DNA of 64,000 nt, taken from contig NC_086180.1 of assembly GCF_023053635.1 (NCBI RefSeq), positions 2,518,001 through 2,582,000 on the forward strand. Direction: 5' to 3'. The notes beneath the pieces were generated by a model. The model ran no database searches and had not been told where the DNA came from. It worked only from the letters and a program-made list of their open reading frames with translations. The number at the start of each line of letters is the position of its first letter. The first letter of the stretch is position 1. Below are positions 8,601 to 16,411 of this stretch, in pieces. This DNA is from Elgaria multicarinata webbii. Its lineage: Eukaryota; Chordata; Lepidosauria; Squamata; Anguidae. The position numbers and the translations under genes are program-made.

Positions 8601-10581
8601 CGCATCATCTCTTACCCACCATGCTGCCATGGAAATTACTCACCTAGCACAGGCCCTGTTGCCCCACATTCGGCACACGTCAATGGGCTCGTGCCCTTCT
8701 AAGTCCTTGGCGTGGACATCAGCCCCAGCATCAACCAGAACCTGGATGCACTTTTCACGCCCCTCGCTCGCTGCCTTGTGAAGTGGAGACACGCCAAGTT
8801 GGTTCGGCCTGAGAAATGAGAATTCCGGATTTATGGGAATTATTTCCGAAAAAAAGTAACCGGGTGCCTTTCCAAAATGCTTGCTCAAGGTGAACTGTAA
8901 ACAATTAAGGAGCACATGGAAGAGATCAGGCTGGAGCTAACAGATAACTTTCCCTGAGAATGGGCGGGTTTCCACTGTGTAAAGTCGTAAGTGTTAATAA
9001 TTATAGTAAGCAATTAAAACTTTAAGCACTGATGTAGGACAGGCACCTCCTCACAATCAGTGGGGCAGCAAGAGGAAGACAGAATGCCGTGCTGTACACA
9101 GGGACGCCATCTCCCTTGGAGGGGATTTGGAGTTGTTCATTATTTGAACCCAGAACTAGTCCTTGGTTCTGCTAGCGCTTTTTTAACTCTCCCTGGCTCC
9201 TCCCCTACTTCCCTTCCCACCCAGGGAAGAAGAGTTTGAGGGAAGGCCCACTATGACCTATGAAATCAGGGAAGGCTCAAAGCAGCAGCCCATTTTATGG
9301 AATTCCCTCCCTGAGAGTCCCACAAAACAAGAGCCTGATGCTGCCAGTCTTTAGAAAATGAGTGAGTTTGGCTGTCGGTTGCCCTTTAGGGATTTGTCGG
9401 TTTACTGCTGGGTTTGTTTTATGAAAATAATTGAAGTTTGCAATCTACCTGGCTTTCTCAATAACGAAAGGTACACTTTGACTAGACTGAAATAAATAAG
9501 ACAGCCCCTAACCTTCCCCTCCCTGTAATCCATGGCCTAATCTACACCTAGCAGGCTATTGCACTATGGAAGTGGTGTGACAGTGGTATCTAAAAGGCAG
9601 GAGCCACACGACTGCTGTACTGAAGTCCACTGACAACTTTTGGGGTCCATTGACACAGACCATAGACCGCTTTCACTGCTTGGTGTGGCTCCTGCCTCTT
9701 ATTCATCGCTTTCATACCGCTATATCCTGCTTGGTGTGGCTCCTGCTTTTTATATACCGCTTTCATAACACTTTCATAGATTAGGCCCGTGTCTGGCCCC
9801 TGCTCAGGGGACAACCTCTGTACGCACTCTTGGTTGTCCAGAGGGCTGTGAGGATGGGAAAAGGCTCCACAGCTTACACATTGACTTCTGCCCCTTTCTC
9901 AATGAGGTAGTTCAGGCATTCCATGGCCATGTTCCCACTCTCCCTGCCCAGCACCAGGTGGATGGGTCTCCAGCCCGACACGCTGCACAGGTCTACGTCC
10001 ATCTTGAACTTCTCAATCAGGATTTTTATGCAGTCCAAACGGCCGTGCAAAGCAGCAGTGTGCAGCGCAGAGAAGCCCTGGCATGGAAAGGAGGAGAAAG
10101 AGGAGGAAAACAACCAGACTAGTAGCTGTTAAGTTTGGCTTAACCAACGCTTCATGCTTCAACTTCCAATCTGCTCCACAGAAACTAGGTTCACATGAAC
10201 ATTAATGACATTAAGAACTTCGATAGCAATTGCTTAGCAGTGAATGCCCTACTTCTGTGCTGTTCAAACCCTCTTGTACATAGGAGAATATCCCCCAATT
10301 TATCCCTGCAAGGAAGGATAATTTCTATAGGCTAGAATAGTGGACATCTGCAGTCATATCTGTGCACACAAAACTCAAAATACATTAGATGCAGTGTGCC
10401 AAAAATGTCCCCCCATCAGAAACCATGCAAAGGAGGGTGACTTACATTAATATCGGCTTGGGTTGGACTTTCGACTTTTTGCATACAGGCTTGCAGCCAA
10501 TGAACGTGCCCCGCGCTGGCTGCATAGTGTTCATCTCCTGCTTTTTGCTTTGGATGGAGCATTTTGGATGATTTGGAATGA
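2201..10581 (-). CDS. ANKRD53: ANKRD53, ankyrin repeat domain protein 53 (five exons; exon 1 unresolved)
   Basis: Five minus-strand coding segments are read here: 10446-10581, 9878-10077, 8644-8808, 3487-3622 and 2201-2938, ending in TAG at 2201. The first three encode ankyrin repeats in the same order and spacing as remembered human ANKRD53 (HYAASAGHVHWL, GFSALHTAALHG, GWRPIHLVLGR, GVSPLHKAASEG, then PIDVCRMWGNRACA). The last exon carries the family's C-terminal region (WNVS, RLGV, HDFTSFL, LPFDVIAKSLFP, WTDQMAMSLR). Junction phases agree throughout if the 3622 acceptor is used. Together they give about 430 residues before exon 1, against roughly 530 in human. The mammalian protein is described as a spindle-associated factor in mitosis; that is family knowledge, not visible here. 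It lies downstream of ATP6V1B1 on the same strand, as in human. Exon 1 should lie in the CpG-rich segment near 11.0-11.4 kb but could not be joined in phase. Confidence 0.88.
3176..3237. repeat. tandem duplication of about 30 bases
   Basis: CTGTGGCCTCCCAGATGTTG and CTGGACTCAT are present twice in direct tandem without visible mismatch. Confidence 0.85.
3285..3421 (-). mobile_element. tRNA-derived SINE, 3' part
   Basis: Minus-strand copy of the SINE at 1142: TTATATTTATATCCCACCTT ... CTCACAACAACCACCCTGAG ... GGACTGAGAGTCT. Confidence 0.65.
3487..3622 (-). CDS. ANKRD53: ANKRD53 exon linking ankyrin block to C-terminal domain
   Basis: This exon is found by phase and family pattern. The minus frame reads QFEALQANWKNKPNFEMKKN and on to ICQ, then the donor CAG|GTATGA. 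It aligns with the human segment around AMWKKDKKDFAREM. Two acceptors are possible. The better-looking CTCTCTTAG (exon end 3599) would put the upstream exon out of frame. The weaker ACCATCCCAG (exon end 3622) restores the phase and adds about eight residues. I chose 3622 for phase reasons. Confidence 0.62.
3896..4171. mobile_element. hAT-like non-autonomous element
   Basis: The ends are near-perfect inverted copies: CAGCGGTCCCCAACC on the left and GGTTGGGGACTGCTG on the right. The interior contains CCACGGACCGGTACC and GGAAAAATTGTCTTCCACG, which I recall from hAT elements also known in mammals. No matching 8-base target duplication was seen. A run of 14 C lies at 4095-4108. Confidence 0.65.
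4186..4444 (-). mobile_element. CR1 LINE 3' end
   Basis: Starts with the complement of the octamer end (ATCATAGAATAGCAGAGTTG) and runs back to TTATTCCGTGTCCTGCA. It abuts an L2-clade 3' end at 4447. Confidence 0.9.
4447..4795 (+). mobile_element. L2-clade LINE 3' end
   Basis: The C-terminal coding remnant (TGGAACAAGCTCCCCAGGGA) is followed by an AT-rich 3' UTR, the tail motif AACCACCCAGAGAGCTTTGG and an (AAATA)n tail. The same 3' end recurs at many places in the window. Confidence 0.85.
5131..5183. repeat. (AAT)n microsatellite
   Basis: About 17 ATA/AAT units, ending at the TA where a Tc1/mariner-type MITE is inserted. Confidence 0.95.
5184..5366. mobile_element. Tc1/mariner-type MITE with TA target duplication
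   Basis: Inverted ends CCGTATTTCTTCACTTCTAA and TTAGAATTGAAGAAATACGG are flanked by TA on both sides within the AAT repeat. A related copy is at 28764-28915. Confidence 0.75.
5578..5840 (-). mobile_element. LINE-like 3' end with (ATT)n tail
   Basis: Minus-strand 3' end: (ATT)n, then TATATAGCACCATCAATGTA, CAGTAAATAGCAAGACCCTG. The opposite orientation occurs at 58340-58455, and a short remnant lies at 10575-10637, overlapping the ANKRD53 exon boundary. Confidence 0.65.
5870..6345 (-). mobile_element. degraded L1-like LINE fragment
   Basis: The minus translation contains a decayed HVRDMSHSSTV-type segment, reminiscent of the HMWW-CPKVQQFW motif near the end of L1 ORF2. AT-rich with many stops. 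The call is tentative. Confidence 0.35.
6352..6862 (-). mobile_element. BovB (RTE) LINE ORF2 3' end
   Basis: A 164-codon open frame reads VVTYGCESWTIRKAERRKIE, AFELWCWRKILRVPWTARRS and LEYFGHIMRRQDTVEKMLML, GKVEGKRKRGRPGARWMDDI. This is the C-terminal part of BovB/RTE ORF2. It ends TKSQKRLNE at 6368, close to the known 3' terminus. Confidence 0.92.
7425..7835 (+). mobile_element. Penelope-like element 3' segment with hammerhead-like motif (tentative)
   Basis: The block CCCTGAGGAAGAACGCAACC and GCGTTCGAAACGCGTC (7702-7737) resembles the hammerhead-containing repeats of Penelope-like elements. It is followed by AT-rich sequence (TGAATAAACC). The rest of the segment was not recognised, and the boundaries are approximate. 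Confidence 0.4.
8062..8138 (-). mobile_element. L2-clade LINE tail fragment
   Basis: Minus-strand tail: TTTATTTATTTGCATTTCTA, then CACCCAATAGCCAAAGCTCT, CTGGGCGGTTCACAAA. Confidence 0.8.
8285..8550. mobile_element. SPIN non-autonomous hAT element with 8-bp target duplication
   Basis: The sequence starts CAGTGGTTCTCAACCTTCCT and ends CACAGGTTGAGAACCACTG. It contains AACCATAAAATTATTTTCGT and GGGTCGTTCGACCCCCAAAG, as in the SPIN (Space Invaders) family. It is flanked by a perfect CTGTAGTT duplication (8277-8284 and 8551-8558). It lies in the ANKRD53 intron next to the fourth-repeat exon. Confidence 0.95.
8644..8808 (-). CDS. ANKRD53: ANKRD53 ankyrin exon (fourth repeat)
   Basis: The acceptor TTTCTCAG and donor AG|GTGAGT bound 165 bases that read GVSPLHKAASEGREKCIQVL and VDAGADVHAKDLEGHEPIDV. 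This is one full ankyrin repeat plus a capping half. The incoming phase (one base) joins exon 9878-10077 to give KGAEVNVPNQLGVSPLH, the same length as the human segment. A SPIN transposon lies about 90 bases downstream in the following intron. Confidence 0.9.
9585..9785. mobile_element. MITE family with CACACCAAGCAGG-type ends (partial)
   Basis: Contains AAAAGGCAGGAGCCACAC, TATCCTGCTTGGTGTGGCTC and TTTTATATACCGCTTTCATA. Related copies at 36953-37656, 40485-40617 and 45568-46815 have the full terminal motif CTACACCAAGCAGGATAT. Confidence 0.55.
9878..10077 (-). CDS. ANKRD53: ANKRD53 ankyrin exon (second and third repeats)
   Basis: The acceptor CCATGCCAG and donor GT|GTAAGC bound 200 bases encoding GFSALHTAALHGRLDCIKIL, then GWRPIHLVLGR and CLNYLIEKGAEVN. 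The TALH-type helix starts and the GADVN-type loop ends are classic ankyrin repeat features. The exon starts in phase 0, consistent with the AAT|GTAAGT donor of the upstream exon. Confidence 0.92.
10446..10581 (-). CDS. ANKRD53: ANKRD53 exon with first ankyrin repeat
   Basis: The donor AAT|GTAAGT at 10445 is clear. The frame reads KMLHPKQKAGDEHYAASAGH then VHWLQACMQKVESPTQADIN, aligning with the human YYQLFAAAVGNVEWL region. The upstream boundary is uncertain. The acceptor ACATAG (exon end 10581) lies inside a remnant of a LINE-like repeat tail (10575-10637), and TTTAG or ACACAG further out would also keep the frame. All three need a phase-2 exon 1, which was not found. Confidence 0.7.
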
Positions 10582-10833
10582 CTATGTACAGCACTGTGTA
10601 CATTGAGGGTGCTAAATAAATAAATAAATAAATAATAACTAAACAAGAGTACACAAGCAAGTTAATCATTCTACCTGTCTGTTAAAAAAAAAAAAGCCGG
10701 TGGAATTCAACAATAGGGTAGCGTAGGAATGGCAGGTTCTTTTTTTACCCGTCATTTGGCTAAAATTATTAGTAGCATAATAACCATTAGTATAACGACG
10801 GATTTCCAGTCCAGGCAGGAAGTTGGATGGGAT

Positions 10834-10944
10834 GAATCATGGAATCATAGAATAGCAGAGCTGGAAGGGGCCTGCAAGGCCATCCAGTCCAACCCCCTGC
10901 TCAATGCAGGAATCCACCCTAAAGCAGCCCTGACAGAGGGTTGA
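10834..10944 (-). mobile_element. CR1 LINE 3' end
   Basis: Short copy GGAATCATAGAATAGCAGAG to CCTGACAGAGGGTTGAG, directly downstream of the ANKRD53 CpG-rich region. Confidence 0.9.
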
Positions 10945-10979
10945 GTTTTCCAAGGGGAGACATGATAGAGTTGGACGGA

Positions 10980-11420
10980 GAACTGCTCCTCGGTCTCGAC
11001 CGGGCCGCATTCACACGACCAGCGCCATCCCGTGCGCGCGAGACAGCTGTCGCCATGGCAACAGCAGCCGGCGCGTCCGCCCCGCCCCGCCCCGCCCCGC
11101 CCCCGGCCCGTCCATCATCACTGGCCTGGCCTTGTGGGAGCTGCTGCTGGAGGTGCTGATGGCGAAGCGCGAGCAGCGGCTGCGGCTGCCCACGCCCCGG
11201 CTCCAGCTGCCGTCCTTCGGGGTCGCCATCTCGGCGAGGGAGCGGAACGGAGCCTGGCGGCGTTGTCACGGCAACCGCGCAAGGCCCAAAGGAGCGGCAG
11301 GGGCGGGGCCAGCGCCACAGTCGTGCCCGCCCCCGGCCCTTCAACTGCCCAATGAGAGGAGCTGGAGTGGATGGAGGGGCCAGCTACTCAGCCAATCAGA
11401 GGCTTGGCTGCAGGGGAGGG
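10980..11420 (-). promoter_or_regulatory. CpG-rich presumed ANKRD53 promoter and first exon region
   Basis: This is the densest CpG stretch in the first 16 kb, with several GGGGCGGGG/CCCCGCCCC boxes (11080-11102, 11297-11308). Two CCAAT boxes lie at 11349-11353 and 11392-11396, the second in the NF-Y-like context AGCCAATCAGA. On the minus strand an ATG at 11229 opens a Ser/Arg/Gly-rich frame. It sits just upstream of the first recognised ANKRD53 exon, so it is probably promoter plus exon 1. The plus strand also has an open frame of 140 codons, which I take as a GC-rich shadow. Confidence 0.6.
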
Positions 11421-11423
11421 CAG

Positions 11424-11619
11424 ACTCCCCAACCTGGCGCCCCTCCAGATGTGTTACACCACACCTTTCTCTGGGGGTGATGGGAGTTGCAGTCCAACGT
11501 GTTTGGAGGCAGGCAGGTGGACGGATGCTGCTAAGAATTAAGGAGCCAGAATGAGCCAGCCTTCCCCAACCTGGCGCCCTCCAGATGTGTCAAACTGCAG
11601 CTGCCACCATCCCCTGTTA
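11424..11619. mobile_element. two partial CCCCAACCTGG palindromic MITEs
   Basis: 11424-11520 contains CCCCAACCTGGCGCCCCTCC and GATGGGAGTTGCAGTCCAAC. 11556-11619 repeats the left half (CTTCCCCAACCTGGCGCCCT). A hAT foldback is inserted at 11628. Confidence 0.6.
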
Positions 11620-11627
11620 GCATGGGG

Positions 11628-11947
11628 TAGGGTGACCATATGAAAAGGAGGACAGGGCTCCTGTACCTTTAACAGTTGCATAGAAAAGGGAATTTCAGCA
11701 GGTGTCATTTGTATATATGGAAAACCTGGTGAAATTCCCTCTTCATCACAACAGTTAAAGCTGCAGGAGCTATACTAGAGTGACCACATTTAAAAGAGGG
11801 AAAGGCACCTGCAGCTTTAACTGTTGTGATGAAGAGGAAATTTCACCAGGTTCTCCATATATACAAATGACACCTGCTGAAATTCCCTTTTCATTACAAC
11901 TGTTAAAGATACAGGACCCCTGTCCTCCTTTTCATATGGTCACCCTA
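11628..11947. mobile_element. hAT-type foldback MITE with perfect 8-bp target duplication
   Basis: A near-complete palindrome of 320 bases: TAGGGTGACCATATGAAAAG at the left, its complement ending GGTCACCCTA at the right. It is flanked by GCATGGGG at 11620-11627 and 11948-11955. Eight-base duplications are typical of hAT transposition. Sister copies are at 42764-43081 and 43678-43997. Confidence 0.9.
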
Positions 11948-12334
11948 GCATGGGGTATGAACCCGGGCGTAAACTATGGGGAGGCAAAGGGGCTCAAGCC
12001 CCCACTGGGATTTCCCTGGTGGGATGGGGGGCAATGCCCATCCAGGTAACATCAGTAAGCTCACAGCCCGGCTGGCGGATTTCTCAGTCAGTCTCCAGTT
12101 GTCTGTATTTGTGTTTGTGGGTCAGTCTAAATGACCTTGAAGCAAACCCTGCTTGCTCCTCAGCTGCCCAGCAGATTGAAGCCATGCTCCTTTTGTGTCA
12201 GGGTCAGCCTTCCCCAGATTAATTTCCTCTTCTCTCCCTCAGGCCTTGTGGGACGAAAGGTTGCCCATTTAGGAATTACTGTGTGGGGTCGGGGTTGCCA
12301 TTTAAATATGTCTGAACCACACAGCAAAAATTGA

Positions 12335-13347
12335 TATAGGTTAAAATATGAGATTAAAACAGCAGAGTTTAAATTTAAGTTAAATTAGGTGTTAAAATAC
12401 TGAGAAAATAAAAAGGTCTTCAGCTGGCGATGAAAGGAAAATAATGTAGGTGCCAAGCGAACCTCTCTGGGGAGCTCGTTCTACAACCGGGGTGCCACAG
12501 CGGAGAAGGCCCTGCTCCTGGTAGCCACCTGCCTCACTTCCTTTGTCAGGGGCTCATGGAGAAGGGCCCCTGTGGATGATTGTAAGGTCCGGGCAGGTAC
12601 ATATGGGAGGAGGCGTTCCTTCAAATAGCCTGGCCCCAAACCATTTATAGGGCTTTGAATGTCAATGCCAGCACTTTGAATCAGGCCCGGACCAATAATA
12701 ATAATAATGTAAAATACAGCATGACTTGGCAGAGCGGTTCGCTTGGTGCCTACATTGTTTTCCTTTCGTCGCCAGCTGAAGACCTTTTTATTTTCTCAGT
12801 ATTTTAACACCTAATTTAACTTAAATTAACTGCTGTTTTAATCTCATATTTTAACCTATATCAATTTTTGCTGTGTGGTTTTATCCTGGTCGTGCTTTTT
12901 ATATTGTATTTTGTATTTGTGTTTTTAAATTGTTGGTTGTGAGCCTCGTGTGGCGCAGAGCAGTAAAGCAGCAGTTTCTGCAGCTGAAACTCTCCCCACG
13001 GCCTGAGTTCGATCCCAGCGGAAGCTGGTTCTCAGGCAGCCGGCTCAGGTCGACTCAGCCTTCCATCCTCCCGAGGTCGGTAATATGAGTACCCAGCTAG
13101 CTGGGGGAAAGGTAATCACGGCCGGGGAAGGCAACGGCAAACCACTCTGCCATAAGGCCTGCCAAGAAAACGTCAGCGAAAGCTGGCGTCCCTCCAAGAG
13201 TCAGTAATGACTCAGTGCTTGCACGAGAGGTTCCTTTCCTTTCCTTTCCTGTTTTATTATGCTCTTCATGGTTTTAATTTTTGTGAACCTCTCAGAGAGC
13301 TTCGGCTATTGGGTGGTATCGAAATGAAATAAATAAATAAATAAATG
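12335..13347. mobile_element. inverted pair of L2-clade 3' ends; the second is split by a Sauria SINE
   Basis: 12335-12695 is a minus-strand L2-clade 3' end (CAGCTGGCGATGAAAGGAAA, GGGGAGCTCGTTCTACA). 12735-12941 plus 13249-13347 is a plus-strand copy of the same family interrupted by a SINE. The opposed copies could fold on each other. Confidence 0.8.
12942..13248 (+). mobile_element. Sauria-type tRNA-derived SINE
   Basis: The head CCTCGTGTGGCGCAGAGCAG and GAGTTCGATCCCAGCGGAAG (A- and B-box-like) is followed by GGGGAAGGCAACGGCAAACC. The tail GCTTGCACGAGAGGTTCCTT then CCTTTCC resembles the BovB 3' end. Other copies: 23871-24178 (-), 35827-36125 (+), 56118-56420 (+). Confidence 0.88.
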
Positions 13348-13389
13348 CCTGTCATGTCTGTCTAGAAAAACCACCATGAGCGAGAAAGA

Positions 13390-13432
<43 letters not shown>

Positions 13433-13450
13433 CAACAACAACAACAACAA
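13390..13450. repeat. (AAT)n then (CAA)n microsatellite
   Basis: About 13 AAT units followed by several CAA units. Confidence 0.95.
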
Positions 13451-13952
13451 ACACATAATGGCACAATCCAGCTACTATTAAACACTTTTAACTACCTAAA
13501 CTTATGCATGTTTACTTAGAAGTAATTTCCAGAGAACTTGCTGGGACTTAATTATAAAGAATCTCCTTAAATTAACACAGTACGTCTTGAATAATGAGTC
13601 AAAAGCATATTACATGTCAGGCATTTTCAGACTACTAAGCACAGGATTGAGGGTATGCGATATTATTGCACTGGGTCATGGGAAAACAGTTTTAAGAACG
13701 CTGGTATATTGTATAGGACCATGGATGGTGGGGTAGTGTGTAAACTATCATAATATTATAATTAAAATGTAGTATTTTTGTTGAGTACTTGTGATTTTAA
13801 TATGTGGCTTTAAGCACTCTAGGATCCATTGCTGATGAAGGATGGTTTCTAGAAGTAGAAATATATACATAAATGTAAACAAATAAGCCTAGTACCCCCT
13901 TTTCAAGTTTAGCTCCATACCCCCCCCCCGAAAAATTGAGAAGCCTATGCGC

Positions 13953-14002
13953 CTGGTTGTAGTCTACCACATCTGGAGTGCGCCTGGTTGGGGAAGGCTG
14001 TG
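13953..14002. mobile_element. half of a CCCCAACCTGG palindromic MITE
   Basis: TGGTTGTAGTCTACCACATC then GCCTGGTTGGGGAAGGCTG, the right half of the foldback family. Confidence 0.55.
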
Positions 14003-14282
14003 CTAAGAAATAAGGAGCAGACACCAGGACTGAGCTTAAGGCACCCCCCCTCCCCAGTGATTTTCATTACAGAAGTGTATGTGGGGGGATGGACACCTTT
14101 TCTTATTAGGAATCCTCCCCAATTTCATGGAAATCACTGGGATCTACCAGTACATTCCCAGCCCTCCTTCACCAGGTGGGCTTAGGACCAACACCCCCAC
14201 CCCCGCCCCAGTCCTCCAAATGGCCCTGATCCAACCAATCCACTTGCCAGCCAGGTAAACAAGTAAATCAGAATGAGCCCAT

Positions 14283-14575
14283 TATATATCTGTGTAAACC
14301 ATCCAGAGAGCTTCGGCTATGGGGCGGTATAGAAATGTAATAAATAATGACAATGATGCTAATGCATACATATATATCTGCGTGGGGTTTGTATGCAGTT
14401 TTATATTATACAATATTGCACTTTGAAGGTTTTTTAATCTTTGTAAACCACCAAAGTACATTTAAATTTTCAAAGTTTTAATTCTTGATTTTTGTATATC
14501 ATGGTTTTAACTGTAAACTGCCCAGAAAGTCTTGGGCAGTATAAACATGAAATAAATAAAATAAAATGTAATAAG
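14283..14575 (+). mobile_element. L2-clade LINE tails
   Basis: Two short tails: ACCATCCAGAGAGCTTCGGC at about 14298, and AACTGCCCAGAAAGTCTTGG with an AAATAAATAAA end near 14560. Confidence 0.65.
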
Positions 14576-14589
14576 TGACATAAAATGAT

Positions 14590-15275
14590 TAGTTCTAGCC
14601 CTTGTTTCACATGATATCAAACTTCCCTCCCCCCCCAAAGTTTAAAATAATCTTTTAAATGAGTCTTGCTATATACACAAAATTAGTTTGCTTTTAGCTT
14701 GATAAAAGTGTTAAAGTGATTGATTTTTTTAATGCTTTTTGTATTCTGTAAGCCATTTTCAAGAACTCCCTTTTTAGAAGGGGAAATCAGAGTAAAAATT
14801 ATAGTTTAAAATACATATAAATAAATAAAATAAAGATGTTAAGGCTGTAGTCCTATACATCCTTACCTGGGAGTAATTCCCATTGAATTCAGTGGTTCTT
14901 ACTTTTGAGGAGACATGCATAGGGTTGGGCTGTAAAGAACTTAATTACTGAAGCTGGAATTCAATACTCAGTTTCCTGGGAGCAAGCCCCGTTGAACTCA
15001 TGGGACATACTTTTAAGTAGACCTGTATACGACTCCACTATAAGACATACTTTGTGCCAAAAAGATAACCAACATTTCAGTAAAAAAAATAATAATACAG
15101 CAAAGAAGTGTGAACATACTAAGAAAAAGGTTTATTAATTGGTTTATTTCTCTGGGCTTTGACATGAGCAATCCAATGTAGAGTGCTAAATAACTGCTGT
15201 ACGTTTCTTAAAAATTCAGACTACAATTGCTGATTCTTCAGATAATAAATTATTTTCCCCGCTAGTAACTGGTTT
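14590..15275. other. AT-rich intergenic stretch without recognised gene
   Basis: No exon or strong repeat was recognised. AATAAA in minus sense at about 15131 and 15153 could serve the shootin-like gene if its 3' UTR spans the CR1 at 15279-15731. Confidence 0.4.
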
Positions 15276-15278
15276 ATA

Positions 15279-15731
15279 GCGTGTTCAGAGGAGGGCAACC
15301 AGGATGATCAGGGGTCTGGAAACAAAGCCCTATGAAGAGAGACTGAAAGAACTGGGCATGTTTAGCCCGGAGAAGAGGAGATTGAGGGGAGACCTGATAG
15401 TACTCTTCAAATACTAGAAAGGTTATCACACAGAGGAGGGCAAGGATCTCTTCTCGATCCTCCCAGAGTGCAGGACACAGAATAACGGGCTCAAGTTAAA
15501 GGAAGCCAGATTCCGGCTGGACATCAGGAAAAACTTCCTGATTGTTAGAGCAGTGCGACAATGGAATCAGTTACCCAGGGAGGTGGTGGGCTCTCCAACA
15601 CTGGAGGCATTCAAGAGGTAGCTGGACAACCCTCTGTCAGGGATGCTTTAGGGTGGATTCCTGCATCGAGCAGGGGTTTGGACACGATGGCCTTATAGGC
15701 CCCTTCCAACTCTACTAATCTATGATTCTAT
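15279..15731 (+). mobile_element. CR1 LINE 3' end
   Basis: Begins GCGTGTTCAGAGGAGGGCAA and ends in the octamer repeats at 15720. Lies between the shootin-like stop codon and the candidate poly(A) signals. Confidence 0.92.
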
Positions 15732-16085
15732 TAAATATCAACCACATCAGGACATCACATTTAAATGCTTCCTGGTTAACAGTCTAGCGCAATATCAGAA
15801 CTGGGATTTCATGTAATTGACACAGTTTCTGTAACCACACTAATGGGGGTTTCACAACAGCCCTCAAATAAATCTGTTGTGCATCTGTTTTTCCTGACAC
15901 CCTGCCCTTGCACAGCCAGGACACCCAAGTGTGCCCCCCCCCTTAACTGATAGTCACAGACTTTTTGCATCACAAAAGGCAGTTCCACATGATACAAAAA
16001 ATCATGTGGATGTGCCTGTCAAGAAAGGAGCTGATCACCCCACACCCAGGGGCATGATCCAGGAGCAAGTTCTCTTGTGCCAGCC

Positions 16086-16411
16086 CTAGTAAAATGAGTG
16101 GGAGCCAGCCTCCGATTCGCTGGCATGCACACCTTGTGAAGCCACGGGGAATTCAGGTTTGGAGAGGGGAAGAATTGGGTCTGAGCTCTGTTTTAATATT
16201 GTGCTTGTCTTCACCCCTGTGCCTTCCCAAGTGGCTCTTGGAGATGGGAGAACTCTCAGGCTGCTCCCCTCTACATCAGTGTAGGCCCCTGGTGTGGGAG
16301 CGATCCTCCTGCTAGCCTGAAGAAACGCTGCTCTCTTCTTGGAACAAACTGCAGTCCAGTCCTTCTCCTGCGAACGTAGCGGGGCCTCAGCTGCAGGCCT
16401 GTCCGAGTCGC
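16086..16411 (-). CDS. shootin-like exon N (terminal coding exon)
   Basis: This exon is predicted from phase. The acceptor TTTCCTAAG is followed by GC, completing the codon left by the upstream donor, and a 108-codon open frame then runs to TAG at 16086. It begins [18 protein letters not shown] and ends [14 protein letters not shown]. There is little similarity to shootin-1, whose C-terminal half is poorly conserved, so support rests on splice phase and frame length. CR1 15279-15731 lies in the presumed 3' UTR. AATAAA signals in minus sense occur near 15131 and 15153. Confidence 0.55.

Noticed and set aside
11132-11554. 140-codon open frame on the plus strand in the CpG-rich segment
   Set aside because: GC-rich sequence gives long open frames on both strands; it runs across repeat sequence at 11424-11554 and shows no recognised domain.
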